Part shown: positions 1 through 9,693 of the stretch, in pieces
Numbering within the stretch: position 1 is the stretch's first letter
Layout: every line of letters begins with the position of its first letter
DNA from: Pseudoduganella umbonata
GTDB taxonomy: Bacteria; Pseudomonadota; Gammaproteobacteria; Burkholderiales; Burkholderiaceae_D
Assembly (NCBI RefSeq): GCF_014192225.1
Contig: NZ_JACHXS010000008.1
Location: forward strand, 186,001 to 250,000
Direction of reading: 5' to 3'
Length of the DNA stretch: 64,000 nucleotides
Notes under the pieces: generated by a model
Database searches by the model: none
What the model was told of the DNA's origin: nothing
Seen by the model: only the letters and a program-made list of their open reading frames with translations
Made by a program: the position numbers and the translations under genes

Positions 1-2416
1 CGTACAGGTCGCGGTGGAATTCGTCGCGCTGCCGCGCCAGCCGGCGCGCGTCGGCCCGCCGGCCCAGCGCCTCGGCGATCGTCACCGCATCCTTGTAGCC
101 GCGCAGCGCCCAGAAATCGTCCCAGTACGAGTGCATCGGCTTTTCCGAGTAGCCCTCGTGGCTGATCGAGGCCGGCATCAGGCCGTACAGCGGCGTGCCC
201 TGTTGGGCCGCGGTACGCTCGGACTGGCGCAGCGTTTCCATGTAGCGCGCGGCTGCCGCCACCCGCGGCCAGGCGGCCCGCAGCGCCGCCCTGTCGCGCG
301 TGTAGCGGTACAGCTCTGCGGCCAGGAAGATCAGCTCGCCCTGGCTGTCGTTTTCCGGTACCGGGTCGGCGCCCCGGTGGTCGACGCAGCACGGCACCTT
401 GCCGTTGTCGAACTGGTACGGCGCATACCAGCGCAGGTAATCGGCGGCGATCTCCGGCAGGCCCATGCGCAGCAGCGCCTCGGACATCATCGCGCCGTCG
501 CGGATCCACGAGCGCAGGTAGGAGCGCGTGCCGGGCTGGATCGCGGCGCCGTCGCGCGTCATCAGGATATGCGCCAGCGACGAGCGCAGCGTGTCCGCCA
601 TGTGCTGCCCCGCCGGCGGCACCTGCAATTCCACCTGGTTCAGGCGGGCGCGCCACGTGTCGGCCACCTCCACCATCGCGCGGTCCAGCCAGGCAATATC
701 CATGGCTGAGCCCGTGTCACCGTGCCTGGCACCGGGACACGGGCTCGACAGTGGTACCAGCATGCCGATCACGGCACTGCCGCGCGCCGGCAATTGCACT
801 TTCCAGCGCAGCGCGCCCGAGGCCATGCCGGTGTCGTCGCGCACGGCGCGGGCGCCAAGGGCACCTTCGCCGCGCTCCTCATACGGCAGCAGGCCCGCAT
901 CGAACGACGACAGCGCCACCGCATCGGGCGCGCGCAGCGGGATGAAGCACCGGGTGCCGACGGCCAGCGCGCCGCCATCCCATGCGATGTCGCGGATCGG
1001 CGCGAAGCCGCCCGGCGTGTTGAGGAACTGGCGTGGCGCATTGACCTGGAACGGCCGCGCGGCCAGCACCAGCTCCATTGCCTGCGGCACGTCCTGCAGG
1101 TTGCGCAATTCGTAGCGGGCCAGCAGTTGCGACGACTCGGGCGTGCCGGCCGCCGCCGCGGTCGTCGTCAGCGTCCAGCCGGCCGTGCGCCAGTGCACCG
1201 ACGGGATCGGCAGGTAACCGTCCCGCAGCGATTGCGTCACCTCGGCATCGGCCCAGCCGTGCATTTTTCCGCCGGCCAGCACGAACGGTTCCAGCGCCGG
1301 GCTGGCGCGCGCCGGTTCGATCGCGCCATCCTCGGACAGCAAGGCGCTGTGGCGCGCGCCGCCGTCGACGCCCACCAGCGTCCAATACGGCTGCTGGCCG
1401 GAGAAGCCGCGCGGATAGTGACCCTTCGGCGCGGCGGCGGCCAGTGCGTCGATGAAATCGTTCGGCGCGGCGCCGAAGGCGAGATCCTTCAGTTCCATTT
1501 CCGCCAGCGCGTAGCTTTCCGCCGGGCCGCCCTGCAGCAGCAGCCGGATATAGCGCGCTTCCGACTCCGCCAGCAGCAGCGCATCGCTGCCGCCGTTGCC
1601 GTCGCGGACGCTGCGCACGGCCTGCCACACCTGCCCGTCCGTGGACAGCGCCACATCGTAGCGGCTGGCATGGCGCCCCGGCCGCCAGTGCAGCACCAGG
1701 CCGCCGAACTCGCGCACCGCGCCCAGGTCCACCGTCAGTTGCTGCCGGCCGGCGCCGCCGATCCAGGCCGTATCGCGCCTGCCGTCCACCGCCAGCGCGG
1801 CCGGGGCGTCCGATGCGCTGGCCTCCGCGCGTGGAATTGGCCACGTGGAGGGCGGCGGCGGCAACGCCCGCAGCGCCAGCTCGTCGATGAAGATGGCGCC
1901 CTTGCCGCCGCTGCCGGCGCTGACGACGAATTCGATCCGGTCCGCGCGCCGCAGCGTGCGGTCCTTCGCCGGTCCCCACGCAAAGGCCACCTGCCGCTTC
2001 TTGAAGCGCACCTGCTTCCAGTCGCCGGGAAAGACGTAGTCGGGCAGCCGGTACCACCACACGTTGTCGCCGGAAGCGTCGGTCAGCTTGAACTCCAGAT
2101 GGTTGCTGGGCGCCTCGGCCTTGACCATGAACGAGATCTCGTAGTTGTCGGGCAGGTCCAGCGGCAGCGCGCGGCGCGCAAACGCGTAGCCACCCTTGCC
2201 GGCAAAGTCGAAGTCGAGGCGCAGCGCCTGGCCGCTGAACCCGGGCACGGAAGCCGCCGTGGCGGACACGCCATCGGACGCTTGCGCCTGCCATGGTTGC
2301 AGCGTCTCGAAGCCGTCGAGAAGCTGCTGTGCCCCCGCCAGCGCCGGCATCAGCGCAGTTGCCAGCGCGGTTGCCAACGCAGTTACCAACCTCCTTGCCC
2401 CAATCGATGTCCTCAT
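1..2416 (-). CDS. Secreted multidomain glycosidase, 3' end beyond window
   Basis: An open minus-strand frame of about 805 codons runs off the left edge, so the C-terminus is missing. It begins with ATG at 2416, overlapping the stop of the upstream permease as ATGA, which suggests translational coupling. Residues 1-30 look like a signal peptide ending near ALAGAQ. A carbohydrate-binding-like beta domain follows (about 35-185, rich in Trp and Phe), then an F5/8 type C (discoidin)-like domain (about 190-320). After that comes a linker/beta region and an alpha-helical part resembling six-hairpin (alpha/alpha)6 glycosidases, with segments such as RSWIRDGAMM and YWDDFWALRGYKDA. Its place at the end of a GH144/ABC operon suggests it trims the imported glycan. 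The glycosidase family is not certain. A palindromic repeat is read in frame between the sugar-binding and catalytic parts. Confidence 0.8.
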   Translation of the reverse strand, partial: MRTSIGARRLVTALATALATALMPALAGAQQLLDGFETLQPWQAQASDGVSATAASVPGFSGQALRLDFDFAGKGGYAFARRALPLDLPDNYEISFMVKAEAPSNHLEFKLTDASGDNVWWYRLPDYVFPGDWKQVRFKKRQVAFAWGPAKDRTLRRADRIEFVVSAGSGGKGAIFIDELALRALPPPPSTWPIPRAEASASDAPAALAVDGRRDTAWIGGAGRQQLTVDLGAVREFGGLVLHWRPGRHASRYDVALSTDGQVWQAVRSVRDGNGGSDALLLAESEARYIRLLLQGGPAESYALAEMELKDLAFGAAPNDFIDALAAAAPKGHYPRGFSGQQPYWTLVGVDGGARHSALLSEDGAIEPARASPALEPFVLAGGKMHGWADAEVTQSLRDGYLPIPSVHWRTAGWTLTTTAAAAGTPESSQLLARYELRNLQDVPQAMELVLAARPFQVNAPRQFLNTPGGFAPIRDIAWDGGALAVGTRCFIPLRAPDAVALSSFDAGLLPYEERGEGALGARAVRDDTGMASGALRWKVQLPARGSAVIGMLVPLSSPCPGARHGDTGSAMDIAWLDRAMVEVADTWRARLNQVELQVPPAGQHMADTLRSSLAHILMTRDGAAIQPGTRSYLRSWIRDGAMMSEALLRMGLPEIAADYLRWYAPYQFDNGKVPCCVDHRGADPVPENDSQGELIFLAAELYRYTRDRAALRAAWPRVAAAARYMETLRQSERTAAQQGTPLYGLMPASISHEGYSEKPMHSYWDDFWALRGYKDAVTIAEALGRRADARRLARQRDEFHRDLY
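708..746. repeat. 39-bp palindromic repeat inside a coding region
   Basis: The element has 11-bp inverted ends (GAGCCCGTGTC and GACACGGGCTC) around a GTGCCTGGCAC core. It is the exact reverse complement of 44017-44055. Here it is read in frame by the glycosidase gene, adding about 13 residues rich in Pro, Gly, Cys and Ser between LVPL and MDIAWLDRA. Confidence 0.85.
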
Positions 2417-3222
2417 CCCTTCACGCTCCCCACCAGCAGACCCTGGATGTAGTAGCGCTGCAAGCCCAGGAACAGCAGCAGCACCGGCGCGATGGTCAGC
2501 ACGGAACCGGCCATCATCAGTTCGTTGTCCTGCACGTGCTCGCGCGACAGCGAGGCCAGCGCCACCGGCAGCGTATACAGCTCCTTGTCGGTCAGCACGA
2601 TCAGCGGCCACATGAAGTCGTTCCATGTGCCGAGGAAGGTGAAGATCGCCAGTGTCACGAGGATCGGCGCCAGCAGCGGCAGCACGATCGAGCGGAAGAT
2701 GCGCCACTCGCCCGCCCCGTCCATGCGCGCCGCTTCGAGCAGCGCGTCGGGAATCGTCAGCGCGTACTGGCGCACCAGGAAGATGCCGAACACGGAGGCC
2801 AGCGCAGGGACCAGCACGGCGCCATACGTGTTGACGAGGCCCAGCTGCTTCAAAAGCAGGAAGAGCGGCAGCATCGCCACCTGGGCGGGGACGACCAGGG
2901 CGCCGAGCAGCGTGCGGAAGATGCGCTCGCGCCCCGCGAAGCGCAGCTTGGCGAACGCATAGCCGGCACTGACGTTGAACATCAGCGACAGCAGCGTGGC
3001 GCCGCTGGACAGCAGCAGGCTGTTGAACAGGTAGCGCCCGATGCCGGCATGGGCGAACAGTTCCCGGTAGTTCGCCAGCGTGGCCTCGGCCGGCAGCAGC
3101 GGCGGCGGGAAGGCGCTGGCTTCGCCGGGCCGCATCAGCGACACGGATACCATCCACACCAGCGGGAACACGGCCAGCAGGCCGGCCAGCACCATTACGC
3201 CATTGAGCAGGAGCTTCTTCAT
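2413..3222 (-). CDS. Carbohydrate ABC transporter permease (MalG/UgpE type)
   Basis: This 269-residue inner-membrane permease belongs to the CUT1 sugar importers. It starts at ATG 3222 (MKKLLLNGVM); a longer open frame upstream is an unrelated-looking extension. It has about six hydrophobic segments. The MalG-family EAA loop is visible as EAARMDGAGEWRIFRSIVLP, and the ending YYIQGLLVGSVKG is typical of the family. The start overlaps the stop of the preceding permease by 4 bp and its own stop overlaps the next gene by 4 bp. With its partner permease and the binding protein it should move an oligosaccharide from periplasm to cytoplasm. No ATPase gene is seen in the operon up to the window edge, so a shared MsmK/UgpC-like ATPase is likely. 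Confidence 0.93.
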   Translation of the reverse strand: MKKLLLNGVMVLAGLLAVFPLVWMVSVSLMRPGEASAFPPPLLPAEATLANYRELFAHAGIGRYLFNSLLLSSGATLLSLMFNVSAGYAFAKLRFAGRERIFRTLLGALVVPAQVAMLPLFLLLKQLGLVNTYGAVLVPALASVFGIFLVRQYALTIPDALLEAARMDGAGEWRIFRSIVLPLLAPILVTLAIFTFLGTWNDFMWPLIVLTDKELYTLPVALASLSREHVQDNELMMAGSVLTIAPVLLLFLGLQRYYIQGLLVGSVKG

Positions 3223-4106
3223 GCGTCGATCCCCCTGGCCACGCGCAGCTGCAGCAGCGTAATGGTGAACATGATCGCGAACAGCACGAAGGCCACCGCC
3301 GATGCCACGCCCAGGTTCCACCACTTGAAGCCCTGCTCGTACATGAAGTACAGCACGCTGACGGTACTTTGCACGGGACCGCCCTGCGTCATCACATACG
3401 GTTCGGCAAACAGCTGGAAGTAGCCGGACATCGACAGGATGCTGACCATCAGCAGCGTGGGGCCCAGCATCGGCCACGTGACCCAGCGGAACTTCGACCA
3501 CGTGCCGGCGCCATCCAGGTCGGCCGCTTCGTACAGGTCCGACGGGATGCTCTGCAGGCCGGCCAGCAGGATGATCATGTTGTAGCCGAAGTTCTTCCAG
3601 ACGGCGAACAGGATGATGGCCGGCATCGCCCAGTCCGGATCGCCCAGCCAGTCCACGGGCTCATTGATTGGCACAATGCCGAACCACGACAGCGCATAGT
3701 TCAGCATGCCGTAGCGGGTGTGCAGCACGTAGCGCCAGATGACGGCGACGGCGACCAGCGACGTCACCACCGGTGCGAAATAAGCGGTGCGGAACAGGCC
3801 CTTCAGCACCGTGACGCGCGAGTTCAGCAACAGTGCCGCGCCCAGCGACGCGGCGATCGACAGCGGCACGCCGACGATCACAAAGTAGAACGTATTGCCC
3901 AGCGCGCGCCAGAACAGCGGCGTTTGCAGCAGTTCGATGTAGTTGCGCAGGCCGACGAAGCGCAGGTTTCCGAGATCGGCCAGCGCATAGATGTCGAAAT
4001 CGGTCAGGCTCATCGCCAGCGCGGCGGCCACCGGCAGGAAGAAGAACACGCCAATCGCCAGCAGCGCCGGCGCCACGAAGCACCATGCCGCCTTTTGCAC
4101 GTTCAT
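3219..4106 (-). CDS. Carbohydrate ABC transporter permease (MalF/UgpA type)
   Basis: This 295-residue permease starts at ATG 4106 (MNVQKAAWCFVAPALL), overlapping the binding-protein stop by 4 bp. The longer frame that begins at 4880 is a shadow of that gene. Six hydrophobic helices are visible, with the EAA-loop motif EAADLDGAGTWSKFRWVTWP, which contacts the ATPase in this family. The C-terminal half reads QGGPVQSTVSVLYFMYEQGF, a common CUT1 permease signature. It pairs with the permease at 2413-3222. Confidence 0.93.
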   Translation of the reverse strand: MNVQKAAWCFVAPALLAIGVFFFLPVAAALAMSLTDFDIYALADLGNLRFVGLRNYIELLQTPLFWRALGNTFYFVIVGVPLSIAASLGAALLLNSRVTVLKGLFRTAYFAPVVTSLVAVAVIWRYVLHTRYGMLNYALSWFGIVPINEPVDWLGDPDWAMPAIILFAVWKNFGYNMIILLAGLQSIPSDLYEAADLDGAGTWSKFRWVTWPMLGPTLLMVSILSMSGYFQLFAEPYVMTQGGPVQSTVSVLYFMYEQGFKWWNLGVASAVAFVLFAIMFTITLLQLRVARGIDA

Positions 4107-5419
4107 GGCCGCGCCTCCCGGGCCAGCATCCAGCGCCGCTTTTCCAGGATGCGGTCGGTCGTTGCATCGAGCGCGGCGGCGGCGGCGTCCACGCCGATGT
4201 CGCCGTGCGCCACCCGTTCGCCCATGACGCGCAGCTCGGCCAGGATGCTTTCCCATTCCGGCACACGCGGCTCCGGGCGCACGTTTTCCAGCTGCGCCCG
4301 GAATGCCCGTGCCGGCGGATCGCCGGCCAGGCGCGGATCGCTCCAGTTGGCGCGGCGCGGCGGCAGGTTGCCGGTCAGCGCGTTGAACTTCGCGGCGGTG
4401 TCCACCTGCGACAGGTATTCGACCAGCTGCCACGCCGCTTCCTTGTGGGGCGAGCTGCTGGCCACCGCCAGGCTGGCACCGCCGGCCAGCGATGCGGCGG
4501 GGCCATGCGGCCCGGGCATCAGCGCGGTCGCCCATGTATGCTGCCGGTCCGGCGCCACGCGGCGGCGGAATTCGCCGATATTCCACGGGCCGGAAATGTA
4601 GAACGACACGTACTCGGTGCTGAACTCGTGGTAGATGTTCGACACCCGCTCCATCGGCGCCAGCCCCTCGCGGTACATGTCCGCATACAGTTGCAGCGCG
4701 CGGCGGAACGACGCACTGCGGAAGTTGCCGTAGCGGCCGCCGTCGCGCAGCAGCTCTTCCGGCTGCTGCAGCGCGAGCACCAGCAGCGGCGCGAATTCCT
4801 CGTGCGGCAGCAGGATCACGTACTTGTCCGGACCCACGATCTTTTTCACGGCGCGCATCGCCGCCATCCAGCCCTCCCACGTGGCCGGCATGCGCGCATA
4901 ACCTGCGCGCTTCAGCAGCTCGCGGTTATAGAACATCACGCGGGTGTCGACGTACCACGGCACGCCGTACAGCCGGCCATCGATCACGTTGGTCTGCCAG
5001 ATGCCCGCGAAGTAGTCCCGCGGGTCCAGCGTGGGCGAAGCGGCCACCCGCGCATCGAGCGGCTCGATGGCCTTCAGTGCCGCCAGTTCGGCCACCCACG
5101 TATTACCAAGCTGGAACAGGTCCGGCATCGCATCGCCGGCAAACGCCGTCAGCAGCTTTTCATGCGCGGCGGTCCACGGCAACTGCTGCACGGCCACTTT
5201 CACCCCCGGGTGCTGGCGCTCGAATTCGGGAATCAGCGCGGCGACCACTTCGCCCTCGCGCCCCATCGCCCAGAATTTCAGTACCGTGGCGCCATCGCCG
5301 GCCGTGCGCGTGCACGCCGGCAGGCCGGCGGCCATGCCCGCGGCCATCAGGCCGCGCAACGCGGTACGGCGGCCTTCGTTCACTGGTCCATTCACTGGTC
5401 CTTTCACTTGCTCAGCCAC
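4103..5419 (-). CDS. Extracellular solute-binding protein, sugar ABC transporter
   Basis: A family 1 (MalE-like) periplasmic sugar-binding protein of about 438 residues. The N-terminus contains RRTALRGLMAAG and then LPAC, a possible lipobox, so it may be a lipoprotein; RR also hints at the Tat route. Conserved family segments include VLKFWAMGREGE and YGVPWYVDTRVMFYNRELL. The chosen GTG start (5419) overlaps the glucanase stop by 16 bp. Several in-frame GTG codons follow inside a 12-bp direct repeat (GGACCAGTGAAT/C), so the true start may be up to 12 residues later. It delivers substrate to the two permeases encoded just downstream. Confidence 0.92.
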   Translation of the reverse strand: MAEQVKGPVNGPVNEGRRTALRGLMAAGMAAGLPACTRTAGDGATVLKFWAMGREGEVVAALIPEFERQHPGVKVAVQQLPWTAAHEKLLTAFAGDAMPDLFQLGNTWVAELAALKAIEPLDARVAASPTLDPRDYFAGIWQTNVIDGRLYGVPWYVDTRVMFYNRELLKRAGYARMPATWEGWMAAMRAVKKIVGPDKYVILLPHEEFAPLLVLALQQPEELLRDGGRYGNFRSASFRRALQLYADMYREGLAPMERVSNIYHEFSTEYVSFYISGPWNIGEFRRRVAPDRQHTWATALMPGPHGPAASLAGGASLAVASSSPHKEAAWQLVEYLSQVDTAAKFNALTGNLPPRRANWSDPRLAGDPPARAFRAQLENVRPEPRVPEWESILAELRVMGERVAHGDIGVDAAAAALDATTDRILEKRRWMLAREARP

Positions 5420-6825
5420 CCGCCCGTGAAGCCGGCACGGATCAGGCCCGTGCGGATGGCGGGATTGGTGCGCATCACGCGCCAGACGAATTCGTTGCGG
5501 TGGTTTTCCGTCATCGCCAGGATCGGGCCCTGGTCGATGCCGAGATAGTCGCCGGCCACCCAGCCCTTGCCCGGCACCATCTTGCCGTGCTGGAGCTGCG
5601 TGTCGAACGTGAAGCTGGGATTGAACGCATCGAGGAAGCCGTAGCGGCCGTAGATGAAGTCGCCGTAGCGCTCCTTCATCGCCACCACGGCGGGGATCGT
5701 GATTTCCGGCGCGAACGGCAGCGCGCCCGCCACGGCGGTCGGCGCCAGCGTGCAGTCGTCGTAATGCTGCAAGCCGCCCATGCCGCGCGCCGCGTAGCTA
5801 CGGAACGGAATTCGCTGTCCCTGCCATGCGAAGGTCTTGTCGACCGGACCGTCGCTGGCCGTCAGGCCCCACGCGTCGCCGCCGTAGCCCCTGCACTGCA
5901 GCGGGTTGGCGATCGCGTAGTCGCGCTGCGCGTAGGTAGCGCGGCGGCTGTTTTCAAAGTAGTCGAAACCCTTGTATTTTTCGTTCACCTTGCGCATGTA
6001 GTCGTCGCGGATGCCCCGGAAGTCGATCCACACGTGGCTGTACTGGTGCACGAACAGCGACGGGAACGTCAGGTGCGGCTGGGACTCGGCGCCATACGGC
6101 GGCGCGGCCCAGCTGCGTTCGTAGGTGCTGGTCCACGCCTTCCACGCTTCAGGCCCCAGCGCGTGTTCCGGCCTGGGCGACCCCAGCGCCAGCACGTACA
6201 GCAGCATCGCTTCGTTGTAGCCCTTCCAGTCGTACTGGATGAAGCCCTCTTCCGGGCGCCAGCCCAGCGACACGGCCGGCGCATTGGCCGCGGCCCACTT
6301 CCAGTCGACGCGTGCATAGATCTCGGCGGCCAGCCGGCGAATTTCGACTTCTTCCGCCTCCTCGCGGTCGAAGTAGGATTGCGCGAACAGCGCGCCGGCC
6401 AGGAACAGCGCCGTGTCGATCGTCGACAGTTCCACATTGCCGTAGCGCTGGCCGGTCTGCATGTCGAGGAAGTGGTAGAAGAAGCCCTTGTGGCCGGCCA
6501 TCCCCGTCCTGGCGTCGCCCTGCGGCGCGTTGCGGAAGAAGCGCAGCGTGGCCAGCGTGCGCTCGCGCGCCTGGGCCCGCGTGATGTAGCCCCGCTCGAC
6601 ACCGATCGGGTACGCCGTCAGCCCGAAGCCGACGGCGGCCACGCTGGAAAACGAGGGCGTCGGATGGCGGTCGGGCACCAGTCCGTTGGCCGGGTTCGCG
6701 GTCTCCCAGAAGAAGCGGAAGGTGCGCTCCTGCAGGTCGTCGAACAGCGGCGGCAGGGTATTGACGGCGCCCGCGGGCGCGGCAAGCACGCTGGCCAGCG
6801 CCAGCGCGGCGAATGGGCGGCGCAT
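5404..6825 (-). CDS. Glucoamylase-like glycoside hydrolase (GH144 type)
   Basis: This 473-residue protein has a signal peptide (cut near PAGAVN) and then the Glycoamylase domain (PF10091), whose characterised members are GH144 endo-beta-1,2-glucanases. Recognisable stretches are FRFFWETANPANGLVPDR near the start of the mature protein, SVAAVGFGLTAYPIGVERGY, FLDMQTGQRYGNVELSTIDTAL, and HQYSHVWIDFRG in the second half. Family length fits a complete single-domain enzyme. It lies between the TonB-dependent receptor and the ABC binding protein. It probably works in the periplasm, cutting a glucan that the receptor brings in. Beta-1,2-glucan as substrate is inferred from the family only. Confidence 0.9.
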   Translation of the reverse strand: MRRPFAALALASVLAAPAGAVNTLPPLFDDLQERTFRFFWETANPANGLVPDRHPTPSFSSVAAVGFGLTAYPIGVERGYITRAQARERTLATLRFFRNAPQGDARTGMAGHKGFFYHFLDMQTGQRYGNVELSTIDTALFLAGALFAQSYFDREEAEEVEIRRLAAEIYARVDWKWAAANAPAVSLGWRPEEGFIQYDWKGYNEAMLLYVLALGSPRPEHALGPEAWKAWTSTYERSWAAPPYGAESQPHLTFPSLFVHQYSHVWIDFRGIRDDYMRKVNEKYKGFDYFENSRRATYAQRDYAIANPLQCRGYGGDAWGLTASDGPVDKTFAWQGQRIPFRSYAARGMGGLQHYDDCTLAPTAVAGALPFAPEITIPAVVAMKERYGDFIYGRYGFLDAFNPSFTFDTQLQHGKMVPGKGWVAGDYLGIDQGPILAMTENHRNEFVWRVMRTNPAIRTGLIRAGFTGGWLSK

Positions 6826-6834
6826 CGTTCCTCC

Positions 6835-9693
6835 TCAGAACGCGTAGCGTGCCGACAGCTTCAGCGTGCGCATCGGCCCGCCCATCGAATTGGCCAGCGT
6901 GACGTTCGGGTTGTCGCCGCCATAGCGGTTGGCCGTGCCGGCCTGGCCCACCCAGCCGTCGTAGCCGCCGTAGTTGATGCTGTTGAACAGGTTGATCACG
7001 TCGGCCCGCAGGGTCAGCGCGCCGAAGCGGAACGCGATGTCCTTGGCGAGGCCGATGTCGATTTGCTTGAAGTTGTCGTGCGCGCCCTGGATCGACACGC
7101 AGTTGTTGGGGCCCAGGTGGCAGTCGGTCATGCGGTACGGCAGGCCCGAGCCGAACGTGGCCTTGCCCGACAACAGCAGGCCCCACGGCAGCAGGTCGCC
7201 GGACGTGCCGGCCACCACGAGGCGGTGCTTTTCCACGTCCGCCGATGGATTCCACTGGCCCGGGTAGCGGCCGTAGGTCCAGTTGAAGATGTCGTTCTTC
7301 CACTCCTTGTTGGTGGTCTGCGCGTCGCTGTACGTGTAGGTGGCCGACAGGCTCCAGCGCGAGGCGCGCGAGTACGGCTTGTCCAGCTTGAAGTACACGG
7401 TCTCGGTGCGCGCCTGGCTGATGAAGTCGCCCAGGATCAGCGTGCCGTAGCCGGGCACCGAGCCCCACAGCGGGTCGATCGGGCTCTGGGTGCCCCAGCC
7501 GCCCTGCGGATCGCGGTTGCCGCCGAACCAGTTGAACTGGTTGCGGCTGCGCGAGTTCGTATAGCCCGCTTCGCCGTTCCAGATGCCCAGCGCCTGGCGC
7601 ACGCCGAAGCTGAACTGGTCGGTGTACGGCGCCTTGTGATCGTTGCGGATCATCCAGATCTCGCCGCCCGGCTGGGCGTTCTTCTGCAGTTCGTCGAGTG
7701 CATAATTCGCCACAGCGCGGTCATAGGCGCGGCCCCAGCCGCCGAAGATCACGGAACTGCGGTCGCCGTACAGGTCGTACGAAAAGCCCACGCGCGGCTG
7801 CCAGGCATCCTTGAACGCCTTGCGGCTGTTGCCGCTGCTGATGTAGTTGGCGATGTCGACGCCGCCCTTGGCCAGCGACTGCGCATAGGTCTGGCCGGCC
7901 GGCGCGCCCTCCCGCGGATCCTGCCGCCCGAAGATCGCCACGCGGTCGGCCGGCGTCGCATAGCCGTCGTTCAGCATGTTGTTCTCGTAGTCGTAGCGCA
8001 GGCCCAGGTTCAGTTCCAGCTGCGGCGTGGCCTGCCAGTCGTCCTGCAGGTAAAGGCCGTATTGGGTGTTCTTGAAGTTTACGCCGATCGGCGGGATCGC
8101 CGGGTCGGTCTTCGTCACGCGCGGCACGCCGGTGGTGTTGTCGATCAGCTGTTCGAACATGTCGACGGCGCGCGCCGTGCCGGACAGGTCGTATTCCATC
8201 CACTTGACCTTGAAGCCGCCCTTGATCGTATGCTTGTCCAGGCCGGTCCAGGTCAGGTCGTCCTGCAGCAGCATGCCCTTCTGCTCGCGGAACTGGGCAT
8301 TCGGCGAGCCGCCGGCGATCGCCACCCTGACCACGTTGTCCGGCGTGTTGGTGGGCGAGACCAGGTACATGGTGTACGGCTCAGTGGCCGACGAATGGGG
8401 ATTCCACGTGTATTTTTCGTAGCCGATGCGGGCTTCGTTGACGAAATTGTCGGTGGTCCACGTGTGCTTCACGTCGAATCGGTCTTCATTGTTGTCGCGC
8501 GCGACCTCGTTGCCGGGCAGGCTGAGCAGCTTGTCTTCCGGCACCAGGTCGGTTTCGCGCCGCACCCGCACGGTGGCTTCCAGCTCGTGCTCGTCCGAGA
8601 TGCGCGCATTCAGCTTGCCGAGGAACAGGTCTTCGTCGAACTTCGACGTGGTCGCGCCCTGCAGCGCCAGCAGCGACGGCACCACGCCGGCGTTCGGCAG
8701 CAGGTTCTGGTTCTGCAGCAGGATCTGGCGCGGGTCGTCGATCTTCTTGCCTTCGTACGCGAGGAAGAAGTGGGCGACATCCTTTTTGATCGGGCCGCCC
8801 AGCGTCAGGCCGAACTGGTCCTGCTTGGAATCGGGCCGGCCGATGCCCTGCCGCTCCGCCTTCTTCTGGAACGGGTCCATCGCCGTCACGTTGGTGCCGG
8901 TGTGGTCCCAGAACACGTCGCCATGCAGCTCGTTGGTGCCGGACTTGGTGACGGCCGTGATCGCGGCGCTCGACACCTGGTCGAACTCGGCCTTGTAGTT
9001 CTGCGAGATCACCTTGTATTCGGCGATCGCCGACTGCGGGAACGGATTGCCGCGGCTCGAATCGAGGCCCGACACGCCGCCGCGCAGGATGTTGTTCTTC
9101 TGGCTGACGCCATCGATGAACACGTTGACGTTGTCCTGGTTCTGCGCGCCGCTGCGCAGCGTCACGTTGCCGGACTGGTCGACGTCGAAGCGCACGCCCG
9201 GCGCGAGATCGGCGAACGACAGGAAGTTGCGGGTCACCTGCGGCAGCCGCTCGATCTGCTCGCGCGAGACCGAGGTGCCGACTTCGGAGGTGACGACATC
9301 GCGCCGCGCGGCCGAACCGGTGATGACGATGCGCTGCGGCTGGGCGCCCGTGGCCGCCGCCGTGTTCAGGTCCAGCGTGCTGGTCTGGCCGACCGCCAGC
9401 GTGACCGTCTCGGTGGCCTGGCCGCCCACCTGGATCTGGTACGAGCCCGGCGGCAGGCCGGTCAGCACATAGCTGCCGTCGCCGCGCGTGGCCGTGCGGT
9501 AGGTGTAGCCGTTGGCCTGGTTGGTTGCCGTGATGGCCGTGCCGGCCGGGCTGGCCGTGCCGGCCGCGGTGACCTGGCCGCGCAAGGTGGCGGAGGACAG
9601 TTGCGCCGTGGCGGGCGCGGACGCCAGCAGGGCCGAGGCCAGCGCCGCGGCCATCGCCGACAGGCGCAGCGTGTGGAGGGAAGTGCTCTTCAT
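6835..9693 (-). CDS. TonB-dependent receptor with carboxypeptidase-regulatory-like plug extension
   Basis: A 952-residue outer-membrane receptor. The signal peptide ends at ATAQ. Residues about 35-110 form a carboxypeptidase-regulatory-like beta domain (GDGSYVLTGLPPGSYQIQVGG). A plug domain follows (VGTSVSREQIERLPQVTRNFLSFADLAPGV), then a long beta-barrel ending in the aromatic residue Phe (LKLSARYAF), as outer-membrane barrels do. The arrangement matches Oar-like and SusC-like receptors found in Massilia and xanthomonads. ATG 9693 overlaps the lacI stop, and a strong AAAAAGGAG ribosome-binding site lies inside the lacI 3' end. It should import oligosaccharide across the outer membrane for the glucanase and ABC importer downstream. 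Confidence 0.95.
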   Translation of the reverse strand: MKSTSLHTLRLSAMAAALASALLASAPATAQLSSATLRGQVTAAGTASPAGTAITATNQANGYTYRTATRGDGSYVLTGLPPGSYQIQVGGQATETVTLAVGQTSTLDLNTAAATGAQPQRIVITGSAARRDVVTSEVGTSVSREQIERLPQVTRNFLSFADLAPGVRFDVDQSGNVTLRSGAQNQDNVNVFIDGVSQKNNILRGGVSGLDSSRGNPFPQSAIAEYKVISQNYKAEFDQVSSAAITAVTKSGTNELHGDVFWDHTGTNVTAMDPFQKKAERQGIGRPDSKQDQFGLTLGGPIKKDVAHFFLAYEGKKIDDPRQILLQNQNLLPNAGVVPSLLALQGATTSKFDEDLFLGKLNARISDEHELEATVRVRRETDLVPEDKLLSLPGNEVARDNNEDRFDVKHTWTTDNFVNEARIGYEKYTWNPHSSATEPYTMYLVSPTNTPDNVVRVAIAGGSPNAQFREQKGMLLQDDLTWTGLDKHTIKGGFKVKWMEYDLSGTARAVDMFEQLIDNTTGVPRVTKTDPAIPPIGVNFKNTQYGLYLQDDWQATPQLELNLGLRYDYENNMLNDGYATPADRVAIFGRQDPREGAPAGQTYAQSLAKGGVDIANYISSGNSRKAFKDAWQPRVGFSYDLYGDRSSVIFGGWGRAYDRAVANYALDELQKNAQPGGEIWMIRNDHKAPYTDQFSFGVRQALGIWNGEAGYTNSRSRNQFNWFGGNRDPQGGWGTQSPIDPLWGSVPGYGTLILGDFISQARTETVYFKLDKPYSRASRWSLSATYTYSDAQTTNKEWKNDIFNWTYGRYPGQWNPSADVEKHRLVVAGTSGDLLPWGLLLSGKATFGSGLPYRMTDCHLGPNNCVSIQGAHDNFKQIDIGLAKDIAFRFGALTLRADVINLFNSINYGGYDGWVGQAGTANRYGGDNPNVTLANSMGGPMRTLKLSARYAF

